Assembly: GCA_903944895.1 (NCBI GenBank) | Contig: CAJATL010000247.1 | Span: 1-64,000, forward strand | From: an uncultured Bacteroidota bacterium | Lineage (GTDB): Bacteria; Bacteroidota; Bacteroidia; Bacteroidales; 4484-276 | DNA length: 64,000 nt | Direction of reading: 5' to 3' | Position numbers and translations under genes: made by a program | The notes under the pieces: model-generated | The model's database searches: none | Seen by the model: the letters and a program-made list of their open reading frames with translations, nothing else | What the model was told of the DNA's origin: nothing | Shown here: piece after piece, positions 45,465 to 55,729 of the stretch | Position numbering within the stretch: the stretch's first letter is position 1 | How the letters are laid out: each line of letters opens with the position of its first letter

Positions 45465-46769
45465 ATGGAATATTTTAAAGATATTAAAAAGATAAAGTAT
45501 GAAGGTCCGGATTCAAAGAATCCGCTGGCATTCAGATGGTATGATGAAGACCGGATGGTCGGCAACAAAACTTTGAAAGCGTATCTTCGTTTTGCCGTTG
45601 CTTACTGGCATTCATTCTGCGGTGAAGGTGGTGATCCTTTTGGCCCGGGAACAAGAAAATTTCCTTGGGATTTGCCGGCAGATCCTTTGGACAAGGCCAA
45701 AAACCGGCTCGATGCTGCTTTTGAGTTCATCACAAAAACGGGTATCCCGTTTTATTGTTTCCACGACACCGACCTTGTTGGCGATGGAAGTGTTTTTGAA
45801 ATCGAAAAACGGCTCGGACAAATCATTCCGATAGCAAAAAAAAGGCAGGAAGAAACAGGAGTGAAATTGCTCTGGGGTACTGCCAACGTCTTTTCAAATC
45901 CGCGTTATATGAATGGCGCGGCTACAAATCCTGATTTTTTAGTAGTTGCCAATGCTGCAGTTCAAATCAAAAATGCCATCGAAGCAACCATCGAACTTGG
46001 AGGTTCAAACTATGTTTTCTGGGGCGGCCGCGAAGGCTATTTGTCGCTGCACAATACAAATACAAAAAAAGAGATCGAACACCTCGGAATTTTTCTTTCG
46101 ATGGCCAGAGATCACGGGAGAAGAAAAGGTTTTAACGGAACTTTCCTTATCGAACCAAAGCCGATGGAACCCACAAAACACCAGTATGATTTTGATACTC
46201 AAACGGTGATTGGATTTTTGAACAAATTCAACTTGCAAAACGATTTTAAACTAAATATCGAGGTTAACCACGCCACTCTTGCTGGTCACAGTTTTGCCCA
46301 CGAACTGCGCATGGCTGCTGATGCAGGATTGCTTGGCTCCATTGATGCCAACAAAGGCGATTATCAGAACGGTTGGGATACCGATGAATTTCCTACAAAT
46401 ATTTTTGAAGTTACCGAAGCAATGCTCGAAATCATTCAGGCTGGTGGTTTTACCAATGGTGGGATCAATTTTGATGCAAAGCTGAGGCGAAACAGCACCG
46501 ACTACGAAGATCTTTTTATCGCACACATCTCAGGCATGGATGCTTTTGCCAGGGCATTGATTATTGCCGACAAAATCCTTCAGGAATCCGATTATCTGAA
46601 ACTGAGGCAAAAACGCTATTCTTCCTTCCAGGCCAATGATGGAAAATTATTTGAGGAGGGCAAACTCACGTTAAAAGATTTGTACGGCATTGCTCAAAAC
46701 GGAGGCGAACCTAAGATGATAAGCGGCAAACAGGAATTTTTAGAACAAATGATCAGCAGGTATATTTAA
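45465..46769 (+). CDS. xylA: xylose isomerase
   Basis: 434 residues, the size of class II (long) xylose isomerases. The enzyme turns D-xylose into D-xylulose. Key motifs: [30 protein letters not shown] with the active-site His, [35 protein letters not shown] (first metal Glu), [19 protein letters not shown] and [20 protein letters not shown] with the metal Asp residues. Gaps of 42 and 10 bp to its neighbours support one transcript with xylB and xylE. Confidence 0.97.
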   Translation: MEYFKDIKKIKYEGPDSKNPLAFRWYDEDRMVGNKTLKAYLRFAVAYWHSFCGEGGDPFGPGTRKFPWDLPADPLDKAKNRLDAAFEFITKTGIPFYCFHDTDLVGDGSVFEIEKRLGQIIPIAKKRQEETGVKLLWGTANVFSNPRYMNGAATNPDFLVVANAAVQIKNAIEATIELGGSNYVFWGGREGYLSLHNTNTKKEIEHLGIFLSMARDHGRRKGFNGTFLIEPKPMEPTKHQYDFDTQTVIGFLNKFNLQNDFKLNIEVNHATLAGHSFAHELRMAADAGLLGSIDANKGDYQNGWDTDEFPTNIFEVTEAMLEIIQAGGFTNGGINFDAKLRRNSTDYEDLFIAHISGMDAFARALIIADKILQESDYLKLRQKRYSSFQANDGKLFEEGKLTLKDLYGIAQNGGEPKMISGKQEFLEQMISRYI

Positions 46770-46779
46770 AACACGAATC

Positions 46780-48186
46780 ATGGAAGCAAAAAAAAGGCTT
46801 TATGTAATTTCGCTTACCCTTGTGGCGACTCTTGGAGGCTTACTTTTCGGCTATGATACAGCCGTCATTTCAGGCACAGTATCTGCCCTGGAAAACTTTT
46901 TTATCACTCCTTTAGGATTGCAGGAAACAGCCGCCAACTCACGTTTGGGATTTGTGGTTTCAAGCGCTTTAATCGGTTGTATTATCGGTGGCTTTTCCGG
47001 CGGGCTCGTAAGTCTGCACCTCGGAAGAAAAAAAGGGTTAATATTAGCAGCGGTTTTATTCCTGATCTCTGCGATAGGCTCGGCAATACCCGAAATGGGT
47101 TTCAGGCTGGTAGGTGAAGGCGATCACACTTTCCTGATTCATTTTGTGATTTACCGCATTATCGGCGGTATTGGTGTAGGACTGGCCTCCCTGCTTTCGC
47201 CCATGTACATTGCCGAAATTTCCCCACCTGAAATTCGGGGGAAATTGGTTTCATGGAACCAGTTTGCCATTATTTTTGGGATGTTGGTGGTGTATTTCGT
47301 AAATTATATCATCGCTCTTCAGGGTACTGATGAATGGATAAACGCCATTGGCTGGCGATGGATGTTTGCTTCTGAAATTGTACCTGCATTAATGTTTTTG
47401 GTAATGTTGTTTTTTGTTCCCGAAACGCCCCGTTATCTGGTAATAAAAAACCGTCCCGACAAGGCCTTGTGGGTACTTCAAAAAATTAATGGTGCCGAAA
47501 AAGCGCAGGTCATCCTGGCCGAAATCCGGGATACCGTTGTCAGCCGCTCAGGAAAGCTGTTTTCCTATGGATTTGTGGTAATTATCATTGGGATATTACT
47601 GTCTGTTTTTCAACAGTTTGTTGGCATAAACGTGGTTTTGTACTATGCCCCCGAAATTTTCAGAAACATGGGTTCGGGCACAAATTACGCTTTGCTGCAA
47701 ACCATCATCGTGGGTGCCATTAATCTTACTTTCACCGTTGTAGCCATTATGACCGTGGATAAACTTGGACGAAAACCACTTCAGATTATCGGAGCGCTGG
47801 GTATGGCGGTGTTTATGTTTGCGTTGGGATTTACCTTCTACTTCAAAACACTGGGATTGGCAGCGCTCATTTTTATGCTGGGATATGTTGCCTGCTTTGC
47901 TGTTTCGTGGGGGCCGGTTACCTGGGTGCTGTTGTCCGAAATTTTCCCGAACCGCATCCGTGGAAAAGCAATGGCTGTGGCTGTTGCCGCACAGTGGATT
48001 TCCAATTATCTTATTTCGTCCACCTTCCCAATTCTCGATAAGTCATCCTGGCTCATCGAAAAGTTTAATCATGGTTTTGCTTATTGGATTTATGGAGTGA
48101 TGGGAATACTGGCAGCCTGGTTTATGTGGAAAATGGTTCCCGAAACAAAAGGGAAAAGCCTTGAAGAAATGGAGAAATTGTGGTAA
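46780..48186 (+). CDS. xylE: D-xylose:proton symporter (MFS sugar porter)
   Basis: The 468-residue, twelve-helix sugar porter is very close to E. coli XylE over its length. Shared stretches include TLGGLLFGYDTAVISGTV, YRIIGGIGVGLASLLSPMYI, FQQFVGINVVLYYAPE and TVDKLGRKPLQIIGALGMA, plus the closing VPETKGKSLEEME. These carry the sugar-binding QQ/N residues and the proton-coupled Asp of helix 1. It would import xylose released by the GH31 and GH43 enzymes. It is the only inner-membrane sugar transporter visible in the locus. Confidence 0.96.
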   Translation: MEAKKRLYVISLTLVATLGGLLFGYDTAVISGTVSALENFFITPLGLQETAANSRLGFVVSSALIGCIIGGFSGGLVSLHLGRKKGLILAAVLFLISAIGSAIPEMGFRLVGEGDHTFLIHFVIYRIIGGIGVGLASLLSPMYIAEISPPEIRGKLVSWNQFAIIFGMLVVYFVNYIIALQGTDEWINAIGWRWMFASEIVPALMFLVMLFFVPETPRYLVIKNRPDKALWVLQKINGAEKAQVILAEIRDTVVSRSGKLFSYGFVVIIIGILLSVFQQFVGINVVLYYAPEIFRNMGSGTNYALLQTIIVGAINLTFTVVAIMTVDKLGRKPLQIIGALGMAVFMFALGFTFYFKTLGLAALIFMLGYVACFAVSWGPVTWVLLSEIFPNRIRGKAMAVAVAAQWISNYLISSTFPILDKSSWLIEKFNHGFAYWIYGVMGILAAWFMWKMVPETKGKSLEEMEKLW

Positions 48187-48216
48187 TAGGTTGAATTTTA
48201 TTAAATTATAATTTTT

Positions 48217-50124
48217 ATGAAAATCAGGTTTGCGCGCATTTTATGTACTTCAGTGGTGATTTTATTTTTATTGTTGTCCTGTGGCGAAAGCAAAATTTCG
48301 ACACCTGAACAGGAATACCTGGCTATCAAAAAAAAATTGGCAAACGGTTGGAACACATGGAATACCAGGAGTGTTCTTTCCCATGTTTTGTTACCCGAAG
48401 GCCTTTCCATAAATTTGATGATGAAAGACCTCACAAGCGGCGATACACTTAAAGAAGCGCTGATAGGTCGGCGCAAACCCGGCTGTGAAAGAATTTGGGT
48501 GGGTGATCATACCAATGATGGGGCTTACACTGGCCTTACCCTTGAATGGAGAGGTAGCAAAATCAAAATTCAGACGGCAACTCGTGAAAATGAACTTGTA
48601 GTTTGGATTGAACCTGAAAAACCATCGGATTCGGTAACACTTTTTGTTGATGTTTCGATACTTTGGAAAAAACCAGGCACCGTAAGCAAAACCGGGAATG
48701 GTTTTGAGGCTGAAATCGGTAATAAAAAATATCCGGTATTTATTTCTGCATCCGGCAATGCCCCAAAGGATGGCTTTTTGGAGATTCCATTATCTGGTGA
48801 AATATTCATTTCCAGTGGAAAAGAAAGAGAGAAAGATGAAATCATAAAGATTATAACTGAAAATCATGAAGCATTTTTGGAGATAAAAAATTCATTCGGT
48901 ACACTTTCGAATCTTTACGAAGCACAACATAATGCTGTTGCCTGGGATGTAATTTACGACCCGCTCAACGACAGGGTGATAACCCCCGTTAGCCGCTTGT
49001 GGAGCACTGGCCAGGGAGGATACATCCTTTTTGTATGGGACAATTTATTCGCTGCTTACATGCACTCGCTCGACTCAAAAGAACTTGCTTATGCCAATGC
49101 TGTTGAGATAATCAAAGAAAAAAAGGATTTGGAATTTGTACCGCAGTTTGTTACCGGCAAAGGTGTGCGTGGGAAAGACAGGTCGCAACCACCGGTCGGT
49201 TCGTTTGTGATACGTGAATTATACAGGAAATACCAGGAAAAGTGGCTGCTTGAGTTGGTTTTTGATGACCTTTATAGTTGGAACCAATGGTGGCTGAAAG
49301 CTCGCCAGACCGATAGCCTGTTTTGCTGGGGCAGCAATTCGTACCCACATACAATCGACCATTGGCTTGATACTTTTGGTGTCGGAAACTTTCAGGGACC
49401 AAAACTGGAGTCTGGAATGGACAATTCTCAAATGTATGACAACATGCCGTATGATTCAATCACTGGCAAACAGGAATTGATTGACGTGGGTTTATCCAGT
49501 TTTTATATCCTCGATTGTGAAGCCCTGGCGGACATTGCCGCGGTTCTCGGTAAAGATAGTGAAGAAAAAATCCTTCGTGAACGCGCAAAGATTTACAAAA
49601 CGAAACTGGAAACGCTTTGGTCTGAAGAAAAAGGAATTTATCTCAACCGCCGGACCGACACCCAACAATTTAGCGAACGGCTATCACCAACCTGTTTTTA
49701 TCCAATGTTCACCGGCCTTCCCAGCAGGCAGCAAGTTGACCGGATGATGAATGAACATTTTTATAACAAGGAGGATTTCTGGGGCGACTACATTATTCCC
49801 GTCACACCCCGAAACGATTCCGCTTATAAAGATAATACCTACTGGAGGGGCAGAATATGGGCACCAGTTAATTTTCTGGTGTATCTCTGCCTGCGGGAAT
49901 ATGATCTGAAAGTACCTAGAGCCGACCTTTGCAAAAAATCACAGGAGCTGATATTAAAATCATGGGAAACCGACAGGTATATCTTTGAAAACTTCAATGC
50001 TGATAACGGTTCTGGCGATGATGTAAAAGACAGCGACAAGTTTTATCACTGGGGCGCATTGTTGTGTTTTATTTCCTTTATCGAACAGGGATATGTGCCG
50101 GCACCCGAAGAACCAATTAAATAG
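48217..50124 (+). CDS. GH63/MGH1-like glycoside hydrolase lipoprotein
   Basis: 635 residues with a lipoprotein signal (LFLLLSC, Cys about 22). An N-terminal beta domain opens LANGWNTWNTRSVLSHVLLPEG. An (alpha/alpha)6 barrel follows with the MGH1/GH63-like landmarks: LWDNLFAAYMH-type VWDNLFAAYMHSL, SGMDNSQMYDN near 400 (likely acid Asp region), YWRGRIWAPVNFLVYLCL near 550 and a late HWGALLCF. Clan GH-G enzymes invert alpha-glucosidic or related bonds. It follows xylE by 30 bp and probably ends the operon. Its substrate is not evident; an alpha-glycosidase acting on the same glycan as GH31 is plausible. Confidence 0.85.
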   Translation: MKIRFARILCTSVVILFLLLSCGESKISTPEQEYLAIKKKLANGWNTWNTRSVLSHVLLPEGLSINLMMKDLTSGDTLKEALIGRRKPGCERIWVGDHTNDGAYTGLTLEWRGSKIKIQTATRENELVVWIEPEKPSDSVTLFVDVSILWKKPGTVSKTGNGFEAEIGNKKYPVFISASGNAPKDGFLEIPLSGEIFISSGKEREKDEIIKIITENHEAFLEIKNSFGTLSNLYEAQHNAVAWDVIYDPLNDRVITPVSRLWSTGQGGYILFVWDNLFAAYMHSLDSKELAYANAVEIIKEKKDLEFVPQFVTGKGVRGKDRSQPPVGSFVIRELYRKYQEKWLLELVFDDLYSWNQWWLKARQTDSLFCWGSNSYPHTIDHWLDTFGVGNFQGPKLESGMDNSQMYDNMPYDSITGKQELIDVGLSSFYILDCEALADIAAVLGKDSEEKILRERAKIYKTKLETLWSEEKGIYLNRRTDTQQFSERLSPTCFYPMFTGLPSRQQVDRMMNEHFYNKEDFWGDYIIPVTPRNDSAYKDNTYWRGRIWAPVNFLVYLCLREYDLKVPRADLCKKSQELILKSWETDRYIFENFNADNGSGDDVKDSDKFYHWGALLCFISFIEQGYVPAPEEPIK

Positions 50125-50284
50125 TGCGTATTCCTTCTTAAAAATAGATTTCTAAATAGTGTAAACACAGAATTGTTGGATACTTTGAAATCGGTGAATA
50201 AATCCAAAAATGGAGCAGGGAACATTTCTGAGAAAACAAACTCCGGCAGATGAAATTTAATATCAATGTGAAAATTTTAAAAAA

Positions 50285-52609
50285 ATGAAAATGAAACTTT
50301 TACTCTTATTTCTTTTAGCATCAGAATTTTGTTTTGGTCAGACAAGAACTGACAATCAACCAAAGTCAGGAACAATAGAGGTTCAAAACCTTATTGAGTT
50401 TGTGAACCCAATGATTGGAACCAAAAAAATGGGGCATACTTTTCCGGGAGCATCTGCCCCTTTTGGGATGGTTCAATTAAGCCCTGAAACCAACTATCTG
50501 ATGATGTTTAAAAATAAGAAATATAATCCCGAAGCTTATCAGTACTGTTCAGGCTATCAATACAACGATTCCGTTATTTTCGGCTTTAGTCACACACACT
50601 TCAGCGGGACAGGCCACTCCGACCTTGGTGATTTTTTGATTATGCCCACCCTCGGGAAATTAGAACTTAAACCAGGAGAATCAACCAAAACCGAAAACGG
50701 CTTCAACTCAAAATATTCACACAAAACAGAGATTTCTCAACCGGCATATTATAAAGTTAAATTAGACGACTACAATATCACAGCTGAACTTACCGCGACA
50801 GAAAGGGTAGGATTTCACCAGTACACTTTTCCAAAATCTGACAGCTCCCACATTCTGTTGGATTTGATGTACAATATTTACAATCATAACGATAAAAATG
50901 TCTGGGTTTTTATAAGAGTCGAAAACGATTCAACAATTACCGGATACCGGCAAACCAACGGTTGGGCGAGAACCCGGGTTGTGTATTTTGCCATGAAATT
51001 CTCAAAACCCTTCATTTCCTACGGTCATCAAAAATACGACACAAGCTCCTACAGAAGCTTTTACCGTAGGTTTAATGAGGCAGAAAACTTCCCCGAAATG
51101 GCCGGGAAAAATATCAGAGCCTACTTCAATTTTAAGACCGTGGAGAAAGAGAAGATTAAAATTAAATTCGCGTTGTCTTCCGTTAGTACCAAGGGAGCGA
51201 TGCGAAACCTAAACGTTGAAATACCCCACTGGGATTTTGATAAAACGAAAAATGAAAGCCAGGAAAAATGGAACCGCGAGTTATCCAAGATTATTGTCGA
51301 GACACAAACAAGAGACGAAAAAGTAATTTTTTACACCGCATTATATCACACCATGTTAAGTCCGGTTTTGTATGAAGATGTAGATGGTTTTTACCGCGGA
51401 CTCGATCAGAACATCCATCAGTCAGAAGGATTCACCAACTACACCATTTTTTCGCTTTGGGATACTTACCGTGCCTTGCATCCTTTGTTCAATATCATAC
51501 AACCGGAACGAAACAATGATATGATAAAATCAATGATTGCCCACCACGACCAGAGCGTTCATAAAATGCTTCCCGTCTGGAGCCATTATTCCAACGAAAA
51601 CTGGTGTATGATTGGATATCATTCGGTTTCGGTAATTGCAGATGCCATTGTTAAAGGAACAACAGATGTTGATATCAACCAGGCACTAAATGCCTGCGTC
51701 AATACTTCCAAAGTAAAATATTTTGATGGCCTGGAGTATTACATGAAAATGGGTTTTGTTCCGGAAGACAAAAGTGGCAGCTCTGTTTCTAAAACATTGG
51801 AATTTGCCTATGATGACTGGTGCATTGCCCAAATCGCGAAAAAGGCAAACAATACTGCGGTTTATGAAGAATATTTAAAACGTTCTGAGAATTATAAAAA
51901 CGTTTATGATTCTGTCATTGGCTATATGCGTCCAAAGTTGGCAAATGGTCAATGGCGTGAAAAATTTGACCCTTTAGATACCGAAGGACAGGGTTTTATT
52001 GAAGGAAATGCTTTAAACTACGGGTTGTACGTTCCTCAGGAAATTGACAAGATGATTTCGATGATGGACGGGAAAACTGCATTCGCAAATCATCTCGACA
52101 TGATTTTCACCACCAAACTTGACGATAAACACATCGAAAAAAACGAAGACATTACACGAGATGGGCTAATTGGAGCTTATGTTCATGGAAATGAGCCCGG
52201 GCATCACATTCCCTATCTTTATAATTGGACGGGTAAGCCCTGGAAAACACAGGAACGCGTTAGGATGATAATGAAAACCATGTATGCCAATTCTGTTGAC
52301 GGTTTGTGTGGAAATGATGATGCCGGGCAAATGAGTGCCTGGTATGTTTTCAGCGCTCTCGGTTTTTATCCCGTCATTCCAGGTGCCGACCATTATGCAA
52401 TTGGAAGTCCTGCAATAAACGCTGCAATCATGCATCTTGATAATGGAAAAACTTTATGGATTAAGACGGTTAATCAAAGCCCGGTAAATGTTTATGTTTC
52501 AAAGGTTCTGGTCAATGGAAAAGAAATCAGGAGAAATTATCTTTTGCACAGCGAATTGATAAATGGTGGCGAAATCACCTTTTATTTAAGCAATAAGCCT
52601 GCAAAATAA
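50285..52609 (+). CDS. GH92 family alpha-mannosidase
   Basis: 774 residues with a signal peptide (about 1-19, ending FCFGQ; I read it as cleaved rather than lipid-anchored). GH92 signatures are complete: FVNPMIGTKKMGH, GFSHTHFSGTG, WDTYRALHPLF, GNEPGHH (about 636) and CGNDDAGQMSAWYV (about 678). Unlike the GH92 at 30475 it stops right after the catalytic unit, with no PA14-like tail. It is 160 bp downstream of the GH63-like gene, so it may have its own promoter or be the last gene of the locus. Confidence 0.94.
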   Translation: MKMKLLLLFLLASEFCFGQTRTDNQPKSGTIEVQNLIEFVNPMIGTKKMGHTFPGASAPFGMVQLSPETNYLMMFKNKKYNPEAYQYCSGYQYNDSVIFGFSHTHFSGTGHSDLGDFLIMPTLGKLELKPGESTKTENGFNSKYSHKTEISQPAYYKVKLDDYNITAELTATERVGFHQYTFPKSDSSHILLDLMYNIYNHNDKNVWVFIRVENDSTITGYRQTNGWARTRVVYFAMKFSKPFISYGHQKYDTSSYRSFYRRFNEAENFPEMAGKNIRAYFNFKTVEKEKIKIKFALSSVSTKGAMRNLNVEIPHWDFDKTKNESQEKWNRELSKIIVETQTRDEKVIFYTALYHTMLSPVLYEDVDGFYRGLDQNIHQSEGFTNYTIFSLWDTYRALHPLFNIIQPERNNDMIKSMIAHHDQSVHKMLPVWSHYSNENWCMIGYHSVSVIADAIVKGTTDVDINQALNACVNTSKVKYFDGLEYYMKMGFVPEDKSGSSVSKTLEFAYDDWCIAQIAKKANNTAVYEEYLKRSENYKNVYDSVIGYMRPKLANGQWREKFDPLDTEGQGFIEGNALNYGLYVPQEIDKMISMMDGKTAFANHLDMIFTTKLDDKHIEKNEDITRDGLIGAYVHGNEPGHHIPYLYNWTGKPWKTQERVRMIMKTMYANSVDGLCGNDDAGQMSAWYVFSALGFYPVIPGADHYAIGSPAINAAIMHLDNGKTLWIKTVNQSPVNVYVSKVLVNGKEIRRNYLLHSELINGGEITFYLSNKPAK

Positions 52610-52920
52610 CGGGAAGATAAACTTACATGCCGGCATGTATTCGATGAGTGTACTATTCCAGAGGTAGATTCTTTTACCCTGAATTTATGGAATGGATTAA
52701 TCTAAAGAATGTTAGGGTAAGTTAATTTGTTTTACCATAGGGAAAGTATCCTTTGGTGATCGGACCATTTTGAAAACCCTTATCTGGATGAATTAACTAA
52801 CCACCAACTCAACCTCATCCGGAAAATTCTTACTCTCAAAGCGAACAACCACGATCAACCCTGATTCGAGTTTTCCTGCACTGAAAATCATTGCACTTTT
52901 CAACCGCCTTTAAATGAGAC
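52610..52920. other. 311-bp gap with one short minus-strand open stretch
   Basis: No full gene. On the minus strand from about 52904 to 52791 there is a 38-codon open run ending at a stop, with coding-like content (SAGKLESGLIVVVRFESK). It could be the tail of a lost gene; I do not recognise it. The gap adjoins the pruA pseudogene, so the whole stretch looks like a decayed junction. Confidence 0.35.
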
Positions 52921-53869
52921 TTTCCCTTTAAACCTACAAGGTTTTTAAAAGCGCTCATAAAGATTTTTGAGCAAGGTCTTCCTGAATTATTTTAATCTGA
53001 AAATGAATCAAAAAAAATTCGGGAATCTCAAATGGTTTTTGAAACCAATCAAAACTGATAAATCAAAATTTTGGTTTCGCCTCATTATAAATCATATCCA
53101 AGATTGGTTGGCGAAACTGGCGGGAAAAATTTTGTTTTTGTTCATCCATCCATCAGCAACAGCAAAAGAAGTGGCTGTAAATGCTTATCGCGGAGCTTTT
53201 GAATTTCAGGGACAGAAATGTTCGGCAGTTTCGAGAATGTATGTGCCGGTGTCGTTGTGGGCCGAGATTAAAAATGAACTTCTCAGGATTGGTGAAGATG
53301 CCAGAATGGGCGACATTAACGACCCGATGAATTTTATAAATGCTGTGATTGATGAAGCATCGTTTGATAACTGCCTGAACTACATAAATTTTGCTGAAAA
53401 ATCAGAGGAAGCAGAAATAATTCTTGGTGGTAATGGAAACAAAAGCAAAGGTTTTTTTGTTGAACCGACCATTATCGTTACCAGCAATCCAAAATTCAAA
53501 ACGATGGTTGAGGAGATTTTTGGGCCAATATTAACGATATTTATTTACGACGATAACAAACTGGAAGAAACTATCGGACTATGCAACACTACTTCGCCTT
53601 ACGGCCTGACTGGTGCGGTGTTTTCGCGCGACAGGGTTGCAGCGTCAAATATCTGTGAACAATTGAGATATGCAGCAGGAAATTTCTACATCAACGATAA
53701 ACCAACAGGTGCAATTGTTGGTTTACAACCATTTGGCGGATCCAGGGCTTCGGGAACCAACGACAAAGCCGGCGGTGAATTTAATTTGATCAGATGGATC
53801 AGCCCAAGAACAATTAAAGAAACTTTTCAGCCGGCATCGGAATACCGGTATGATTATATGATTGAATAA
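52921..53869 (+). pseudogene. pruA: decayed L-glutamate gamma-semialdehyde (P5C) dehydrogenase, C-terminal half
   Basis: The enzyme oxidises glutamate semialdehyde from proline breakdown and is normally about 540 residues. Here a 300-codon frame (nominal TTG start 52967) matches only the C-terminal half, including FEFQGQKCSAVSRMYVP with the catalytic Cys, EEIFGPILTIFIY and GLQPFGGSRASGTNDKAGG. Upstream pieces are in another frame: KPTRFLKALIKIFEQGLPE (52930-52986) and KSYPRLVGETGGKNFVFVHPS (53089-53151, 21 residues shown in part elsewhere). Between them lie stop codons and too few bases, so a deletion has occurred. At 53143-53154 CATC occurs three times in a row; removing one copy joins the frame to the downstream part. 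The N-terminal half is missing. An ALDH7-type gene follows 33 bp downstream. Confidence 0.85.
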
Positions 53870-53902
53870 TAATAAATTAACTAAGAATTGATACTAACAA
53901 AC

Positions 53903-55438
53903 ATGAAGATTGATTTAAGGAATTTAGGGATTGATCCCGTAAATGCAGGTGCGAGCACCGGTAATGGTTGGCTCGAAACTCACGGCGACGAAACAGCATC
54001 GTTTTCGCCCATTGATGGCTCGCTTATTGCAAAAGTTAAAAATGCCACGCTGGATGATTACGAGCACCTGATGGCTAAAGCCCAGGAAGCATATTTAAAA
54101 TGGCGGATTGTTCCGGCACCCAAAAGAGGCGAAGTCGTTCGTCAGATTGGCGAGGCATTGCGGAAACATAAAGAAGAACTCGGGTATCTTGTTGCCCTCG
54201 AGATGGGCAAGATTTACGAGGAAGGCCTTGGCGAAGTGCAGGAAATGATCGACATCTGTGAGTTTGCCGTGGGGCAGTCGCGTTTGCTTAATGGAGCTAC
54301 CATGCACTCGGAGCGGCAATTTCACCGCATGTACGACCAATATCATCCCATCGGTATTGTAGGAATTATTACTTCCTTTAATTTCCCGGTGGCTGTTTGG
54401 GGCTGGAATGCCATGCTTGCGGCCATTGCCGGCGATGTTGTCATCTGGAAGCCAAGCTCCAAAACACCCCTTTGTGCGATTGCCGTCCAGAAAATCATTT
54501 CCGAAACACTCAGGAATAATCAGGTTCCTGAAGGTGTTTTTAACATGATTATTGCAAAATCGTCGGTACTTGGCGATAATTTTGCCGGCGATAAACGAAT
54601 CCCGCTTGTTTCGGTGACCGGTTCAACCGAAGTTGGAAGGAGGGTTTCGGCGATTGTTGGAAAACGCCTTGGCAAAACAATTCTGGAACTTGGTGGAAAT
54701 AACGCAGTAATCATCTCACAACATGCCGACCTTGAAATGACGCTTCAATCGGTTGTTTTTGGCGCTGTTGGAACCTGTGGCCAGCGTTGTACTTCAACCC
54801 GCAGGCTGATTATTCACGAATCGGTTTACGAAAACGTGAAAGATCGCCTTGTAGCGGCATATAAGAGTATCAGCAACAGGATTGGCGACCCAATTGACAA
54901 AGAGACTTTGGTTGGGCCTTTGGTTGATGGAACGGCTGTTAACAATTTCCTTTATGCAATCGAAGAAGTCCAGAAAGAAGGCGGGAAATTAATTTACGGT
55001 GGCACAAGGCTTACCGGCGAAAATTATCCCAACGGAAATTACGTCCTTCCTGCGGTAGTTGAAGCCGAGAATCATTACAAAATGGTTCAACACGAAACAT
55101 TTGCACCCCTGCTTTATCTCATAAAATATAGAACCATCGAAGAAGCAATCCGTCTTAATAATGAGGTTCCACAGGGTTTATCGTCGTGTATCTTTACCGA
55201 AAACCTTGTCGAAGCCGAAAAGTTCCTGTCGGAAACTGGCTCAGATTGTGGAATTGCAAATGTAAATCTTGGGACTTCAGGAGCCGAAATAGGTGGTGCT
55301 TTTGGTGGCGAAAAAGATACCGGCGGTGGCCGTGAGTCAGGCTCGGATGCCTGGAAAGCTTACATGCGCCGCCAGACAAATACCATCAACTTTAGCGGAC
55401 AAACTGCATTAGCCCAGGGAATTACTTTCGATTTTTAA
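53903..55438 (+). CDS. ALDH7-type aldehyde dehydrogenase (alpha-aminoadipic semialdehyde/piperideine-6-carboxylate type)
   Basis: I start at ATG 53903 (511 residues), since the upstream in-frame start at 53888 is a TTG. The protein has SPIDGSLIAKV, TSFNFPVAVWGWNAMLA with the NAD-site Asn, WKPSSKTPL, SVTGSTEVGRRV, catalytic Glu in LELGGNNAVII, and catalytic Cys in GTCGQRCTSTRRL, then ETFAPLLYLIKY and GGAFGGEKDTGGGRESGSDAWK. The last is characteristic of ALDH7A1/AmaB enzymes of lysine catabolism, NAD-dependent oxidation of aminoadipate semialdehyde. Neighbouring pruA debris is of a different ALDH family, so this is not its paralogue by tandem duplication. Substrate is inferred from family. Confidence 0.9.
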   Translation: MKIDLRNLGIDPVNAGASTGNGWLETHGDETASFSPIDGSLIAKVKNATLDDYEHLMAKAQEAYLKWRIVPAPKRGEVVRQIGEALRKHKEELGYLVALEMGKIYEEGLGEVQEMIDICEFAVGQSRLLNGATMHSERQFHRMYDQYHPIGIVGIITSFNFPVAVWGWNAMLAAIAGDVVIWKPSSKTPLCAIAVQKIISETLRNNQVPEGVFNMIIAKSSVLGDNFAGDKRIPLVSVTGSTEVGRRVSAIVGKRLGKTILELGGNNAVIISQHADLEMTLQSVVFGAVGTCGQRCTSTRRLIIHESVYENVKDRLVAAYKSISNRIGDPIDKETLVGPLVDGTAVNNFLYAIEEVQKEGGKLIYGGTRLTGENYPNGNYVLPAVVEAENHYKMVQHETFAPLLYLIKYRTIEEAIRLNNEVPQGLSSCIFTENLVEAEKFLSETGSDCGIANVNLGTSGAEIGGAFGGEKDTGGGRESGSDAWKAYMRRQTNTINFSGQTALAQGITFDF

Positions 55439-55676
55439 AAATTTTTCTGGTCGGATTTGATGCAAGATTTATTGGCATCTAAATCCTCAAACATCACGAT
55501 ACTTTAAGGATTTTTGAAAATGGAAAGTTTTGTGCTTTAATCCAGAGGATTGTAGTCGGTAAATCATTCACATATTCCTGGTACAACCATAAATTGGTGC
55601 ATGTTATCTGTAGCCAGACTTAGCCATTTGGATTTTATTGATGATCGGGAGGATTATGTAGGTTGGATATTTATCA

Positions 55677-55684
55677 TACCTTTG
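55677..55684 (+). promoter_or_regulatory. candidate -7 element before the propeller/FISUMP gene
   Basis: TACCTTTG matches TAnnTTTG, 45 bp before the ATG at 55730. No convincing -33 element is seen. The rest of the 291-bp gap (55439-55729) holds nothing else I can name. Confidence 0.35.
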
Positions 55685-55729
55685 TTTCTGTTTCAACCAT
55701 TTAAGCAGTAATTTTAAATATCTAAGAAA

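Noticed and set aside
52967-53869. A 300-codon frame that could be called an intact aldehyde dehydrogenase
   Set aside because: It starts at a TTG inside shifted pruA sequence; its first 60 residues match no dehydrogenase, while the correct upstream residues lie in another frame.
53888-55438. Start of the ALDH7-type gene at 53888
   Set aside because: The codon is TTG and an ATG lies five codons later.
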